DNA of 64,000 nucleotides. Source: Thermoplasmata archaeon. GTDB lineage: Archaea; Thermoplasmatota; Thermoplasmata; RBG-16-68-12; JAGMCJ01. The DNA lies in assembly GCA_023136265.1 (NCBI GenBank), contig JAGLRN010000025.1, positions 17,668 through 81,667 of the forward strand. The letters are read 5' to 3'. Position numbers and translations under genes: made by a program. Below the pieces are notes generated by a model. That model was not told where the DNA came from, made no database searches, and saw only the letters and a program-made list of their open reading frames with translations. Below are positions 40,074-48,235 of the stretch, piece by piece (within the stretch, counting starts at the first letter, position 1; each line of letters starts with the position of its first letter).

Positions 40074-40175
40074 TGGGCCCGCCGAGAATTTCAGGCCCTC
40101 GCGAGAGCAAGAGCCTTTTGAACTCGAGTTACCAGCACCCCAAGCTGGAAGGATACCAAACTACCCCACGGGCCC
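40074..40175 (-). tRNA. tRNA-Pro(GGG) with predicted 29-nt intron in the T-loop (intron 40088-40116)
   Basis: Sense strand GGGCCCG TG GGGT AGTTTGGT ATCC TT CCAGC TTGGGGT GCTGG TAAC TCGAG TTCAAA[AGGCTCTTGCTCTCGCGAGGGCCTGAAAT]T CTCGG CGGGCCC A; acceptor 7 bp, anticodon stem 5 bp, T-stem 5 bp once the insert is removed (73-nt mature). Confidence 0.85.
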
Positions 40176-40214
40176 TGACCGTGCATGGGACTGTAGAACA
40201 AAAAGGCTTCGCAT

Positions 40215-40406
40215 CTAACCGAATGGCAGGACATCATCAATCGTGTCAGCATTCGAAAGCAGCATCCGGCGGCAACAATAGCGGGTCAGTCCAAGAGAAT
40301 CGAGAACCTCCTGCGGATCCTCGCCCATCCCGATTTTCTTCTGGTACTCTTCCCACTCAGAGGCAACGACCCTTCCGCAGCTGAAACATCTCACAGGTAT
40401 TATCAC
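40215..40406 (-). CDS. rpoN: DNA-directed RNA polymerase subunit N (Rpb10 homolog)
   Basis: GTG at 40406: IIPVRCFSCGRVVASEWEEYQKK...LDSLGLTRYCCRRMLLSN. Confidence 0.95.
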   Translation of the reverse strand: MIIPVRCFSCGRVVASEWEEYQKKIGMGEDPQEVLDSLGLTRYCCRRMLLSNADTIDDVLPFG

Positions 40407-40410
40407 AGAA

Positions 40411-40809
40411 TCACCTATAGGACTTCTGCCTTTTCTTCCTTGCGCCTCTGCCCATCGGCTTCTTGGGCATTTTCCTTCTTGGATCGCTTGCGAGCAGGGT
40501 CCTGTCCCGTTCCTTGTAGAGCGATTCCAGCTCCTTGCTCTCGAGATATGCCACGATGCCCCTAGCAATAGCGGTCCGTGTCGCATCCGCCTGACCCATG
40601 ATGCCCCCGCCCTGCACGTTGACCTCGATGTCCAGTTTCTTGATCTTATCTCCGGCCATGACGATGGGTTCAAGGATCTTCTGGCGGGCCAGTTCCGGAC
40701 TCAAGATCTGGACTGGCCTCTTGTTCACCCTGACCAGGCCCTTCCCTGGCTTGATTGTGGCTCGCGCAATCGCCTTCTTCCTCTTTCCGCTTGTCTGGAT
40801 GACTTTCAT
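40411..40809 (-). CDS. rps9: Ribosomal protein uS9
   Basis: MKVIQTSGKRKKAIARATIKPGKGLVRVN...KPMGRGARKKRQKSYR. Confidence 0.96.
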   Translation of the reverse strand: MKVIQTSGKRKKAIARATIKPGKGLVRVNKRPVQILSPELARQKILEPIVMAGDKIKKLDIEVNVQGGGIMGQADATRTAIARGIVAYLESKELESLYKERDRTLLASDPRRKMPKKPMGRGARKKRQKSYR

Positions 40810-40817
40810 TGGACCAC

Positions 40818-41231
40818 CTAGAACTTGGCCCCGAGCTTCCTTGAGAGGTCGCCGACCTTCGTGTACTGGCACGTCAGTTTCCCGAGGGCCTCCTCGATCC
40901 TCTCCAAAGTGGACTCGGCATACGAGTCAGGAACGCCTATGTATACTCTCAACCTCTTGAACGCTTCCCTTCCTCTGGGCTTCTGGTAGGGGATCATGCC
41001 TCTGATCGTTCTCGTTACAATCTTGTCCGGCATTCTCGGGAAAAAGGGACCTGACGTCTGGCTACCTATGTCCCTAATCTCCTTGTATTCGTTGAGGACG
41101 GATACCCTGTCCCCCGAAATGACCGCGAGCTCGGCATTGACCACAACGATTTCCTCCCCTTCGAGAAGCCTCTTGGCTATAACGCTGGCAAGCCTGCCAA
41201 GCACGGAGCCAGTCGCATCGATCACTGCCAT
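40818..41231 (-). CDS. rpl13: Ribosomal protein uL13
   Basis: DATGSVLGRLASVIAKRLLEGEEIVVVNAE...RTIRGMIPYQKPRGREAFKRLRVYIGVP. Confidence 0.96.
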   Translation of the reverse strand: MAVIDATGSVLGRLASVIAKRLLEGEEIVVVNAELAVISGDRVSVLNEYKEIRDIGSQTSGPFFPRMPDKIVTRTIRGMIPYQKPRGREAFKRLRVYIGVPDSYAESTLERIEEALGKLTCQYTKVGDLSRKLGAKF

Positions 41232-41234
41232 GGT

Positions 41235-41597
41235 TCACCTCATTATTCTAACGCCACTTCCCTTCGGGTTCTTGTTCATGAGCTCCTCAATCGTCAGAAC
41301 GAGGCCCCCGGAGTCCGTGATCTTCCTCCTTGCCACTTCGGAAGCGTGAAAGGAGGCCACGGTCACAGGCCTGTCTATGTTGCCAGAACCGAGAAGCTTG
41401 CCGGGGACGAGAATGACTTCCCCCTTCTTGGCGTATCTGGATATCCTGCTGATGTTCACTTCGGCCCAATTCCTCCGAGGTTTGCTCAGCCTGCAAGCTG
41501 TGTCCTTCCAAATGGGTGCTTTGTTCTCATAAGAGTGTCTCTTCAGCTCCTCTATGAGTTCCAATAATCTGGGGTTGGACTTCCCACTGCCAGGCAT
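41235..41597 (-). CDS. rpl18e: Ribosomal protein eL18
   Basis: KSNPRLLELIEELKRHSYENKAPIWKDTACRLSKPRRNWAEVNISRI...VLVPGKLLGSGNI. Confidence 0.95.
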   Translation of the reverse strand: MPGSGKSNPRLLELIEELKRHSYENKAPIWKDTACRLSKPRRNWAEVNISRISRYAKKGEVILVPGKLLGSGNIDRPVTVASFHASEVARRKITDSGGLVLTIEELMNKNPKGSGVRIMR

Positions 41598-41723
41598 CGG
41601 ATATCCTCTGAGGAGGGTCTAAAGAAGGGTCTTCATATAAACCTTTTGTCCATCCGGATTGGGAGAAATCGACATGCCAGACTAACGTTTTTTCGGGCTT
41701 CGAGCGGCCCATTGGAGATAGCT

Positions 41724-41743
41724 CCGGGACCTAAGTGTCCCGG
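41724..41743. repeat. Perfect 7-bp inverted repeat CCGGGAC-ctaagt-GTCCCGG in divergent intergenic region
   Basis: Read directly between eL18 (-) and the 41867 gene (+). Confidence 0.8.
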
Positions 41744-41804
41744 GCAACGGGGTTCTCGGTGCGATCGGAGGTCGCAAACGAGCTTTTCTTGGGGACATTA
41801 TCAA

Positions 41805-41820
41805 AAACTATAAATATAAA
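41805..41820 (+). promoter_or_regulatory. Candidate archaeal TATA region (AACTATAAATATAAA)
   Basis: Strong TATA-like stretch ~50 nt upstream of the ATG at 41867. Confidence 0.55.
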
Positions 41821-41866
41821 TGCGCGCCAAATAGTAAGACCTTCGAGTTAACAGTCTGGTGGAGTA

Positions 41867-42889
41867 ATGATACGTTTCGGTCCTGCGGGCATTCCCCTAT
41901 CGTGCAAAGGGAGAACCTTGCGAGATGGAATCGAGGACGTCCATAACCTGGGTCTGACCGCGATGGAAGTTCAGCTGGTCAGAGTGGGGCTCCTTGAACG
42001 ACATCCCACTGAGGAAGAGGTCGGTCTTATAGCGAGGGACTTGCCGAACGAGCTGGTAGTTGAGATCATCAGGACGGAGGGATCGAGGGAGAGAGTGATT
42101 GCCAACCTCGACGCCGAGGTCAAGAAGGGGGACGTCCTTCGCATTCTGGCATCGGGCATAGCGAAGGATTATCACGAACTCGCCGAGCTGGGGAGGCTAT
42201 CCAGGGACCTCGACATAGAGCTGAACCTTCACGCACCGTACTACATGGATCTCATCGGCGTAGAGGAGGTGCCAGAGAGGAGCGTGGACAGCGTAAAATG
42301 GGGCGGGCTCCTTGCCAATGAAATGGGAGCAAAGGTCGTGGTGACCCATCTCGGTCTCTACGGTGACCTGACGAACAGGCAAGCAAGCATAAGACTCCGG
42401 AAGAACCTAGATTCGATTCTCAAATGGTTCAGGTCAAGGAGAATCAAGACCAAGCTCGGGCTGGAGTCCAGCGGAAGACAGGAGGTGTTTGGGAGCGTGA
42501 AGGAGATCATCTCCCTCTGCGAGAAGTACAAAGGTGTCGTTCCCGTGCTCAACTTCTCACACATACACTCGCGGGAAGGTGGCTCGCTGAGGACCAGCGA
42601 AGACTTCCAGAAGCTCTTCAACAGGTTCAAGAAGTACACGAAAGGCCACTTCCACACGCATTTCTCTGGAGTGGAACATGCGGACGGGAACGAGCTGAGA
42701 TACACGCCAATCAAGAAGGGTGATCTCAGGTTCGAACCTCTCGCTGAATGCATTCTGGACAACAACTATGACATCACACTGATCTCCGGTTCCCCACTCC
42801 TGGAACATGACGCGATGTACATGAAGGTCATGCTGGAGAGGGTCTTGGCCAGGAGAGTTGCGAAGTCCGCCAAGGGGGGAAAGAAATGA
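41867..42889 (+). CDS. Endonuclease IV / AP endonuclease family 2-like TIM-barrel protein
   Basis: MIRFGPAGIPLSCKGRTLRDGIEDVHNLGLTAMEVQLVR...LNLHAPYYMDL...VVTHLGLY...GLESSG...FSHIHSR...HFHTHFSG. Confidence 0.85.
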   Translation: MIRFGPAGIPLSCKGRTLRDGIEDVHNLGLTAMEVQLVRVGLLERHPTEEEVGLIARDLPNELVVEIIRTEGSRERVIANLDAEVKKGDVLRILASGIAKDYHELAELGRLSRDLDIELNLHAPYYMDLIGVEEVPERSVDSVKWGGLLANEMGAKVVVTHLGLYGDLTNRQASIRLRKNLDSILKWFRSRRIKTKLGLESSGRQEVFGSVKEIISLCEKYKGVVPVLNFSHIHSREGGSLRTSEDFQKLFNRFKKYTKGHFHTHFSGVEHADGNELRYTPIKKGDLRFEPLAECILDNNYDITLISGSPLLEHDAMYMKVMLERVLARRVAKSAKGGKK

Positions 42890-43437
42890 CCAACAGGGCA
42901 AACGAGTCATCGCAATACATAGCGAAGAAGATAACCGAGATCCTCGCGAACGGGGATGAGAAGTCCATCGAGGAGGTCATCAGGCTCCTGCTGACCTCGG
43001 ACAAGGTGTTCATCTACGGTGCTGGCAGGTCCGGTCTGATAGGAAAGGCCTTCGCCATACGCCTGGTTCAGCTCGGTCTCAAGGTCTTCTTCATCGGTGA
43101 GACAACGACCCCAATCGTTGACGACACTGATGTTGCGCTGATTATCTCGAACACAGGCGAGACTATGTCAGCGATCCAGACGGCGAACATCATCAGGCGC
43201 GTCGGGGCGAAGGTAGTAGTGATAACCAGCAAGAAGCTTTCCAAGCTCGCACACGCGGGTAACGTAGTCGTCACTCTGGATCCCGAGCCAGATGATGGCA
43301 CCGCGGCTCTCGCCCCACTTGGCACCCTTTTCGAGGATTCAACACTCATATTCTTGGATGGGATCATTGCGCAAATCATGGAGAAAAGGAAGGAAACGGA
43401 GTCCAAGATGAGAGGCAGGCACGCTATCTGGGTTTGA
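42886..43437 (+). CDS. SIS-domain protein, 6-phospho-3-hexuloisomerase-like
   Basis: VFIYGAGRSGLIGKAFAIRLVQLGLKVFFIGETTTP...SNTGETMSAIQ...LAPLGTLFEDSTLIFLDGII. Confidence 0.88.
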   Translation: MTNRANESSQYIAKKITEILANGDEKSIEEVIRLLLTSDKVFIYGAGRSGLIGKAFAIRLVQLGLKVFFIGETTTPIVDDTDVALIISNTGETMSAIQTANIIRRVGAKVVVITSKKLSKLAHAGNVVVTLDPEPDDGTAALAPLGTLFEDSTLIFLDGIIAQIMEKRKETESKMRGRHAIWV

Positions 43438-43850
43438 GCGGGAGCTTCTTTCTTCATCCTTCCGTATGGATCTTCATATTCCTCCCAGTAGACGGCGAAA
43501 GGTGCGACCACGCATTCCTCCCCAGAGAGCGTGAAGGCCTCGATTTGCAGCTCCAACGGGTCCAGGACGATTGCGAAGGGGAACTCCTCCCGGAACATCC
43601 GCCGCTGCGTCTCGATGTCCTTGGGCGACATGAAGCAGGTGTATCCAGGGTGGGAGTGGTACCAACCAACGATGACGTAGTCGAAATCTGCCTTGTCGAG
43701 GCGATCGAAGAGCGCTTCGAACCCGTTCCTGTCGAAACTCACGGAGATGCCCGTTGCCTGGAGTTACGTTGTAACTGCGTCCTTGACTATGGCGTAGGCT
43801 TTGCCCAAATGAGCGAAGACATCGCCCAGAAGCAGCCCCATGACATGCAC
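43068..43850 (-). pseudogene. Rpn11-like JAMM/MPN+ metalloprotease reading frame interrupted by in-frame TAA (43764-43766)
   Basis: Same frame: [97 protein letters not shown]; JAMM HSHPx7SxxD-type motif intact. 3' part runs antisense through the SIS gene, so the true 3' end is uncertain. Could also be read as intact ORF 43068-43742. Confidence 0.7.
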
Positions 43851-44096
43851 CTAGCCGCCCTCGGGGTCAGGTATCAGCTCGACCACGTCACCCTCGCGAA
43901 TCTCCGCATCCACAATCGTGGATTGCCCGCGCAGTACCGTCTTGCCCCGCCAGAGAACATAGGCACCGGGAGAGACCTCCCAGTAGCTGGCCGCGCTCTC
44001 GATTATCTCTTCCACGGTATTCTCGGCCTCCAACTCCATCTCGACCGAGGACCCTGTTTCCGCGTTCTTCACCGTGATTCTCGTTGTCACAACCAC
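43851..44096 (-). CDS. Ubiquitin-like beta-grasp protein with C-terminal Gly-Gly
   Basis: MVVTTRITVKNAETGSSVEMELEAENTVEEIIESAASYWEVSPGAYVLWRGKTVLRGQSTIVDAEIREGDVVELIPDPEGG*; ubiquitin-like strand/helix spacing and exact terminal GG. Confidence 0.8.
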   Translation of the reverse strand: MVVTTRITVKNAETGSSVEMELEAENTVEEIIESAASYWEVSPGAYVLWRGKTVLRGQSTIVDAEIREGDVVELIPDPEGG

Positions 44097-44259
44097 TCCC
44101 CCGTGAGGTTATTGCCTGAGGCGGTCTTAAAGGTTTTCGGAACTGACACATCTAGCGTTCGACGTGATTGGGGCAATCTGGATTCTTTGCGATCTCGAGG
44201 GTTTCGGCAACGTTTCTGAACCCGTAGATGTGCGTACGACTATCGTTCGGACCGATGTT

Positions 44260-44958
44260 CTATTTGCGACCGCGCTCGATCATTCCCATAATCAACAGAC
44301 ATGCCAGCAAGACCCTGCGGTCGAAATCCGGAGGCACGCTCATGCAGTTCAAATCCCAGATGTCTCCTATGATCTTGAACCTCTGATCGATCGCCGCGAC
44401 CGGAACGCCGTGCAACTTGAAGGTCATCTTCTCGGGGATCAACGCTCCACCGGGTACGTATTTCCTAGCTAGACCACGTCCTTTCTCTTCGTATATTCCA
44501 CCGATGAGCTGGTCGTGGGCGTTGTAGACCTCCCACTCGTCCCTCACGAACATCGAAGCCAAGGCCTTCCTCTTGATGAAGCCCAGAGTGGTGTTCGTCT
44601 GAGAGTCGATGACCGCGAAGGTCGCCCAAACATCCAGTATCTGCTGTTGCTTGATTCTGAAGAGCTCCTGCTTCATTTTCTCGTCAGTGTAGATCCTGAT
44701 GTCCTCCTTCAGCCTGAACATTTTCTGCTTTGCGAACCCCAGGGTCCTTCCTCTTCGGTCCTCGATCCAGTACTTGTTCCACACGGTCAAGACCTTCTTC
44801 CTGATGCTGTAGGCATTCTGAAACCATATGGCTGCGGAAGATGGGGGCTGTTGCGGCGTAGGCTTGGCTTGGATGTATTTCTTGCACTGATAGCAATACC
44901 ATTTACCATACTTCTTCACCCAGGTCAGTTGACCTTTGCATGTTGGACACACGCTCAT
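44260..44958 (-). CDS. Zinc-ribbon + LURP-one/tubby-C-like (scramblase-like) domain protein
   Basis: MSVCPTCKGQLTWVKKYGKWYCYQCKKY then repeated YWIEDRRGRTLGFAKQKMFRLKEDIRIY / FAVIDSQTNTTLGFIKRKALASMFVRDEWEVYNAHDQLIGGIYEE. Confidence 0.65.
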   Translation of the reverse strand: MSVCPTCKGQLTWVKKYGKWYCYQCKKYIQAKPTPQQPPSSAAIWFQNAYSIRKKVLTVWNKYWIEDRRGRTLGFAKQKMFRLKEDIRIYTDEKMKQELFRIKQQQILDVWATFAVIDSQTNTTLGFIKRKALASMFVRDEWEVYNAHDQLIGGIYEEKGRGLARKYVPGGALIPEKMTFKLHGVPVAAIDQRFKIIGDIWDLNCMSVPPDFDRRVLLACLLIMGMIERGRK

Positions 44959-45093
44959 GTATCACCCTCCCTTATTCCCTTCTCAAGCTACGTTGACTCG
45001 GGCTTGTTCCCTCCAGCCCGAAGTCGTAGGAGAATCCCCCACCTTACTTATATTCCTATCCCTCATTCGTCTGTGGGCCCGTGAATTCGCTCA

Positions 45094-46269
45094 GTGATGG
45101 CCGAAAGGCGAAGGATTATTACTCGTGAGTTCATTGGGAAGGCGAATCCGATGCCAGAAGATTTCATTGTCACGCCATGGGAGGTCAAGGGCGAGATCGA
45201 CTACGACAAGCTAGTGGAAAGGTTCGGAACTCAGTTGATCTCCCAGGAGATTCTGGATAGACTGGAGAAGCATGCTTCACCTCTGCACCACCTCTTGAGA
45301 AGAGGGATCTTCTATTCGCATCGCGACTTCGATCGAATCCTGGACGAGTACGAGAAGGGCAATGGCTTCTTCCTGTACACTGGTCGAGGTCCCTCGGGTC
45401 ACATCCATCTGGGCCACTTGCTGCCTTGGATTCTCACGAAATGGCTTCAGGACAACTTCAAGATCAAGTTCTACTTCCAGCTGACAGACGATGAGAAGTT
45501 CATGTTCGATGATCGCCTCACGAGAGAGGACACCAAGAAGTACGCTTACGAGAACATGCTGGATGTCATTGCCTTGGGATTCGATCCCAAACTGACGAGG
45601 ATATTCCTGGACACTGAGCTGATTCACACGCTCTACCCGATAGCGATTGACGTCGCCAGGAGGATCAATTTCTCTAAGGTCCGCGCGGTCTTCGGCTTCG
45701 ACAGCAGCCACAACATCGGAAGCATCTTTTACACGAGCGTTCAGGCGGTTCCCTGTTTTCTCGAGTCGGTGCTCGAGGGCAGGAACATCGCTTGTCTGAT
45801 TCCCTGCGGGATTGACCAGGACCCTCATTTCAGAATCGCCAGAGATGTCGCTCCCTTGCTCGGATACTACAAGCCAGCGCTCCTGCACAACAAGCTTCTC
45901 CCGAGCTTGGCGGGTGGAGACAAGATGTCCGCCTCGCTTCCCCACACGAGCGTGTTCACGACGGACCAACCTGATGACGTAAGGAAGAAGATCGTCAACG
46001 CCTTCACAGGCGGGCGGGTCTCCGTGGAGGAGCAGAAGAGACTGGGAGCCAGTCCGGACATCTGCACGGTCTATCACTATTACATGCACTTCTTCATGCC
46101 AGAGGATGATGAGCTGAGAGACATCTATCTCAAGTGCAAGGGCGGCGAGATCCTCTGCGGGGAATGCAAGCAGATCCTCACCGAAAAGATCAATGGGTTC
46201 TTGAAGGAGCACCAGCAGAAGCGTGAAGAAGCCAAGGACAGGATCGAGGATTTCATACTCCGGGACTGA
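45094..46269 (+). CDS. trpS: Tryptophanyl-tRNA synthetase
   Basis: FLYTGRGPSGHIHLGHLLPW; GGDKMSASLPHTSVFTTD. Confidence 0.96.
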   Translation: MMAERRRIITREFIGKANPMPEDFIVTPWEVKGEIDYDKLVERFGTQLISQEILDRLEKHASPLHHLLRRGIFYSHRDFDRILDEYEKGNGFFLYTGRGPSGHIHLGHLLPWILTKWLQDNFKIKFYFQLTDDEKFMFDDRLTREDTKKYAYENMLDVIALGFDPKLTRIFLDTELIHTLYPIAIDVARRINFSKVRAVFGFDSSHNIGSIFYTSVQAVPCFLESVLEGRNIACLIPCGIDQDPHFRIARDVAPLLGYYKPALLHNKLLPSLAGGDKMSASLPHTSVFTTDQPDDVRKKIVNAFTGGRVSVEEQKRLGASPDICTVYHYYMHFFMPEDDELRDIYLKCKGGEILCGECKQILTEKINGFLKEHQQKREEAKDRIEDFILRD

Positions 46270-46295
46270 AAAGAATAAATCGCAAGTGACCATTC

Positions 46296-47831
46296 GTGAT
46301 TGTGATGGATGTCGACGACCTAATGGACGAACTGAGCCTCCTCGAGAAGAGAGTCCTTCTCGCGTTCGGAGATGTCAGCTCGGCCGCTCCGGAGGAGCTT
46401 CTGAAGCGCGGAAGGTTCGCGGAGCTCGTCGAGGTCATGAACGCCTCCTCCTGGCTCCAGTCCAAGGGACTCGTCACGATAACTGAGAAGGTCATCAGCT
46501 ACTACTCTCTGGCCAAGAAGCAGTGGGCGACGAAGAGCCTTCCCGAGAGAAGAGCGCTGAAGGCACTGAGGAAAGCCAGGGGAAGGACCGACCTCGGAAC
46601 ACTCCAGGAGAGGGCACGGCTCTCACCGAAGGAGGTTCGGATTGCCATTGGATGGATGAAGAGAAAGGCGTGGGCGACCATAGAGAAGGAAGACGGAGGC
46701 ACGGTTCTGATCATCACCGAGCACGGAAAGAGGGCCGTCACCGAGAAGGGCAGGGACGAGGAGCTCATTCAGCGCCTCTCAGAAGGAGAGCTGTCCGAGA
46801 GCGATGTCGACGCCGCAACGATCGGAATGCTGCTGAGAAGGCAGGATGTGGTCAGGGAAAGGGAAAGAGTCCTCCGCGAGATCTCGCTCACTGACCTGGG
46901 AAAGGAGTGCATACAGAAGGGCATCAAGATGGGAGAGGAGGTTGCACAGCTGACACCTGAACTGCTGCAGACGGGGAAGTGGAAGGAAGTCAGCTTCAGG
47001 AAGTACGATATAGATGCCTTTGCTCCGCCGGTCTCTGGCGGGAGGAAGCATCCCCTTGTGGAGCACATCAGAAAGGTCAAGCGCATCTTCGCGGAGATGG
47101 GCTTCGAGGAGATCGAGGGCGACTTCGTCGAGCTCAGCTTTTGGGACTTCGATGCGCTCTTTCAACCCCAGGACCACCCGGCTCGGGACATGCAGGACAC
47201 GTTCTACCTGTCAGAGCCAAGGACACTGCCTCTTCCTCCGGAGGAGCTGGTCCAGAGAATCAAGGAGATGCATGAATCCGGCGGGGACACCGCCTCGGAA
47301 GGCTGGAAGTACGACTGGGACGTCGACGAGGCCAGGAAGGCGATACTGAGAACACACACAACGGTGAACACGCTCAGATATCTCTCAGAGCACCCGGACC
47401 CGCCAATCAAGGTCTTCTCCGTCGGCAGAGTCTTCAGACGGGAGGCGATGGACTCGAAGCATCTTCCCGAATTCATCCAGGTCGAGGGAATCGTCATGGA
47501 GGAAGGGGCCAATCTCGCAATGCTCATCGGCGTGCTGAAGGAGTTCTACAGGAAGATGGGATATGACAAGATCAACATCAGACCGGGCTATTTCCCGTAC
47601 ACAGAGCCTAGCCTGGAAGTGGAGATGTACTTGAACGGGGAGTGGGTCGAGCTCGGCGGTGCCGGGATACTCAGACCAGAAGTCACTCGTCCGTTCGGTG
47701 TGAAGCATCCTGTTCTTGCCTGGGGACTCGGACTCGAAAGGCTGGTCATGGCCCTAACAAGCACTGCCGACATGCGAACAATATACGTGAGTGATATCGA
47801 GTGGCTGAAGAAAGCCAAACCCATATTCTGA
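46296..47831 (+). CDS. pheS: Phenylalanyl-tRNA synthetase alpha subunit
   Basis: HPLVEHIRKVKRIFAEMGFEEIEGDFVELSFWDFDALFQPQDHPARDMQDTFYL; GLGLERLVMALTS. Confidence 0.96.
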   Translation: MIVMDVDDLMDELSLLEKRVLLAFGDVSSAAPEELLKRGRFAELVEVMNASSWLQSKGLVTITEKVISYYSLAKKQWATKSLPERRALKALRKARGRTDLGTLQERARLSPKEVRIAIGWMKRKAWATIEKEDGGTVLIITEHGKRAVTEKGRDEELIQRLSEGELSESDVDAATIGMLLRRQDVVRERERVLREISLTDLGKECIQKGIKMGEEVAQLTPELLQTGKWKEVSFRKYDIDAFAPPVSGGRKHPLVEHIRKVKRIFAEMGFEEIEGDFVELSFWDFDALFQPQDHPARDMQDTFYLSEPRTLPLPPEELVQRIKEMHESGGDTASEGWKYDWDVDEARKAILRTHTTVNTLRYLSEHPDPPIKVFSVGRVFRREAMDSKHLPEFIQVEGIVMEEGANLAMLIGVLKEFYRKMGYDKINIRPGYFPYTEPSLEVEMYLNGEWVELGGAGILRPEVTRPFGVKHPVLAWGLGLERLVMALTSTADMRTIYVSDIEWLKKAKPIF

Positions 47832-48122
47832 CTACATTTGGGAAGTCTTGGATCTCCCCTGAAGACTGATCTTGTAGGACATCCTCAGGATCTTCAAAAC
47901 ATAGCTGGCTCGATTCAAGGCTTCGAGCGTCTCCAAGACCCGGCCCGAGTCATCGACGTTGAACTCCCTTTCCGATAGCGGATAGACGAGCTTGTCCCCT
48001 CGAACCCTCCAACCATAGGGACGTGTTGCGGAAACAACCGACCGCGGTGGATTCTTCGTTCCCTCAAGCCTCAACTCCAGATAGGCGCCAGATATCATGA
48101 TCGCAACCATTACGAAGAGCAT
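47832..48122 (-). CDS. Conserved-looking hypothetical protein (~90 aa)
   Basis: LELRLEGTKNPPRSVVSATRPYGWRVRGDKLVYPLSEREFNVDDSGRVLETLEALNRASYVLKILRMSYKISL; convergent and abutting pheS. Confidence 0.5.
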   Translation of the reverse strand: MLFVMVAIMISGAYLELRLEGTKNPPRSVVSATRPYGWRVRGDKLVYPLSEREFNVDDSGRVLETLEALNRASYVLKILRMSYKISLQGRSKTSQM

Positions 48123-48235
48123 TCTGAGCCATTAAGCCACTTTCGTCAGGATTATCATCCGTGATAATCTGGTTTCCGACTCCTGACCAAACTTTTATCT
48201 CGGTGTTGTCAATACGGCACTTGAGAGGACTGCTC

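Noticed and set aside
40034-40384. 116-aa plus-strand ORF
   Set aside because: Runs through the tRNA-Pro gene and antisense of rpoN.
45277-46293. 338-aa minus-strand ORF
   Set aside because: Antisense to trpS.
46296-47831. Absence of pheT directly after pheS
   Set aside because: pheS and pheT are often unlinked in archaea; not noteworthy by itself.
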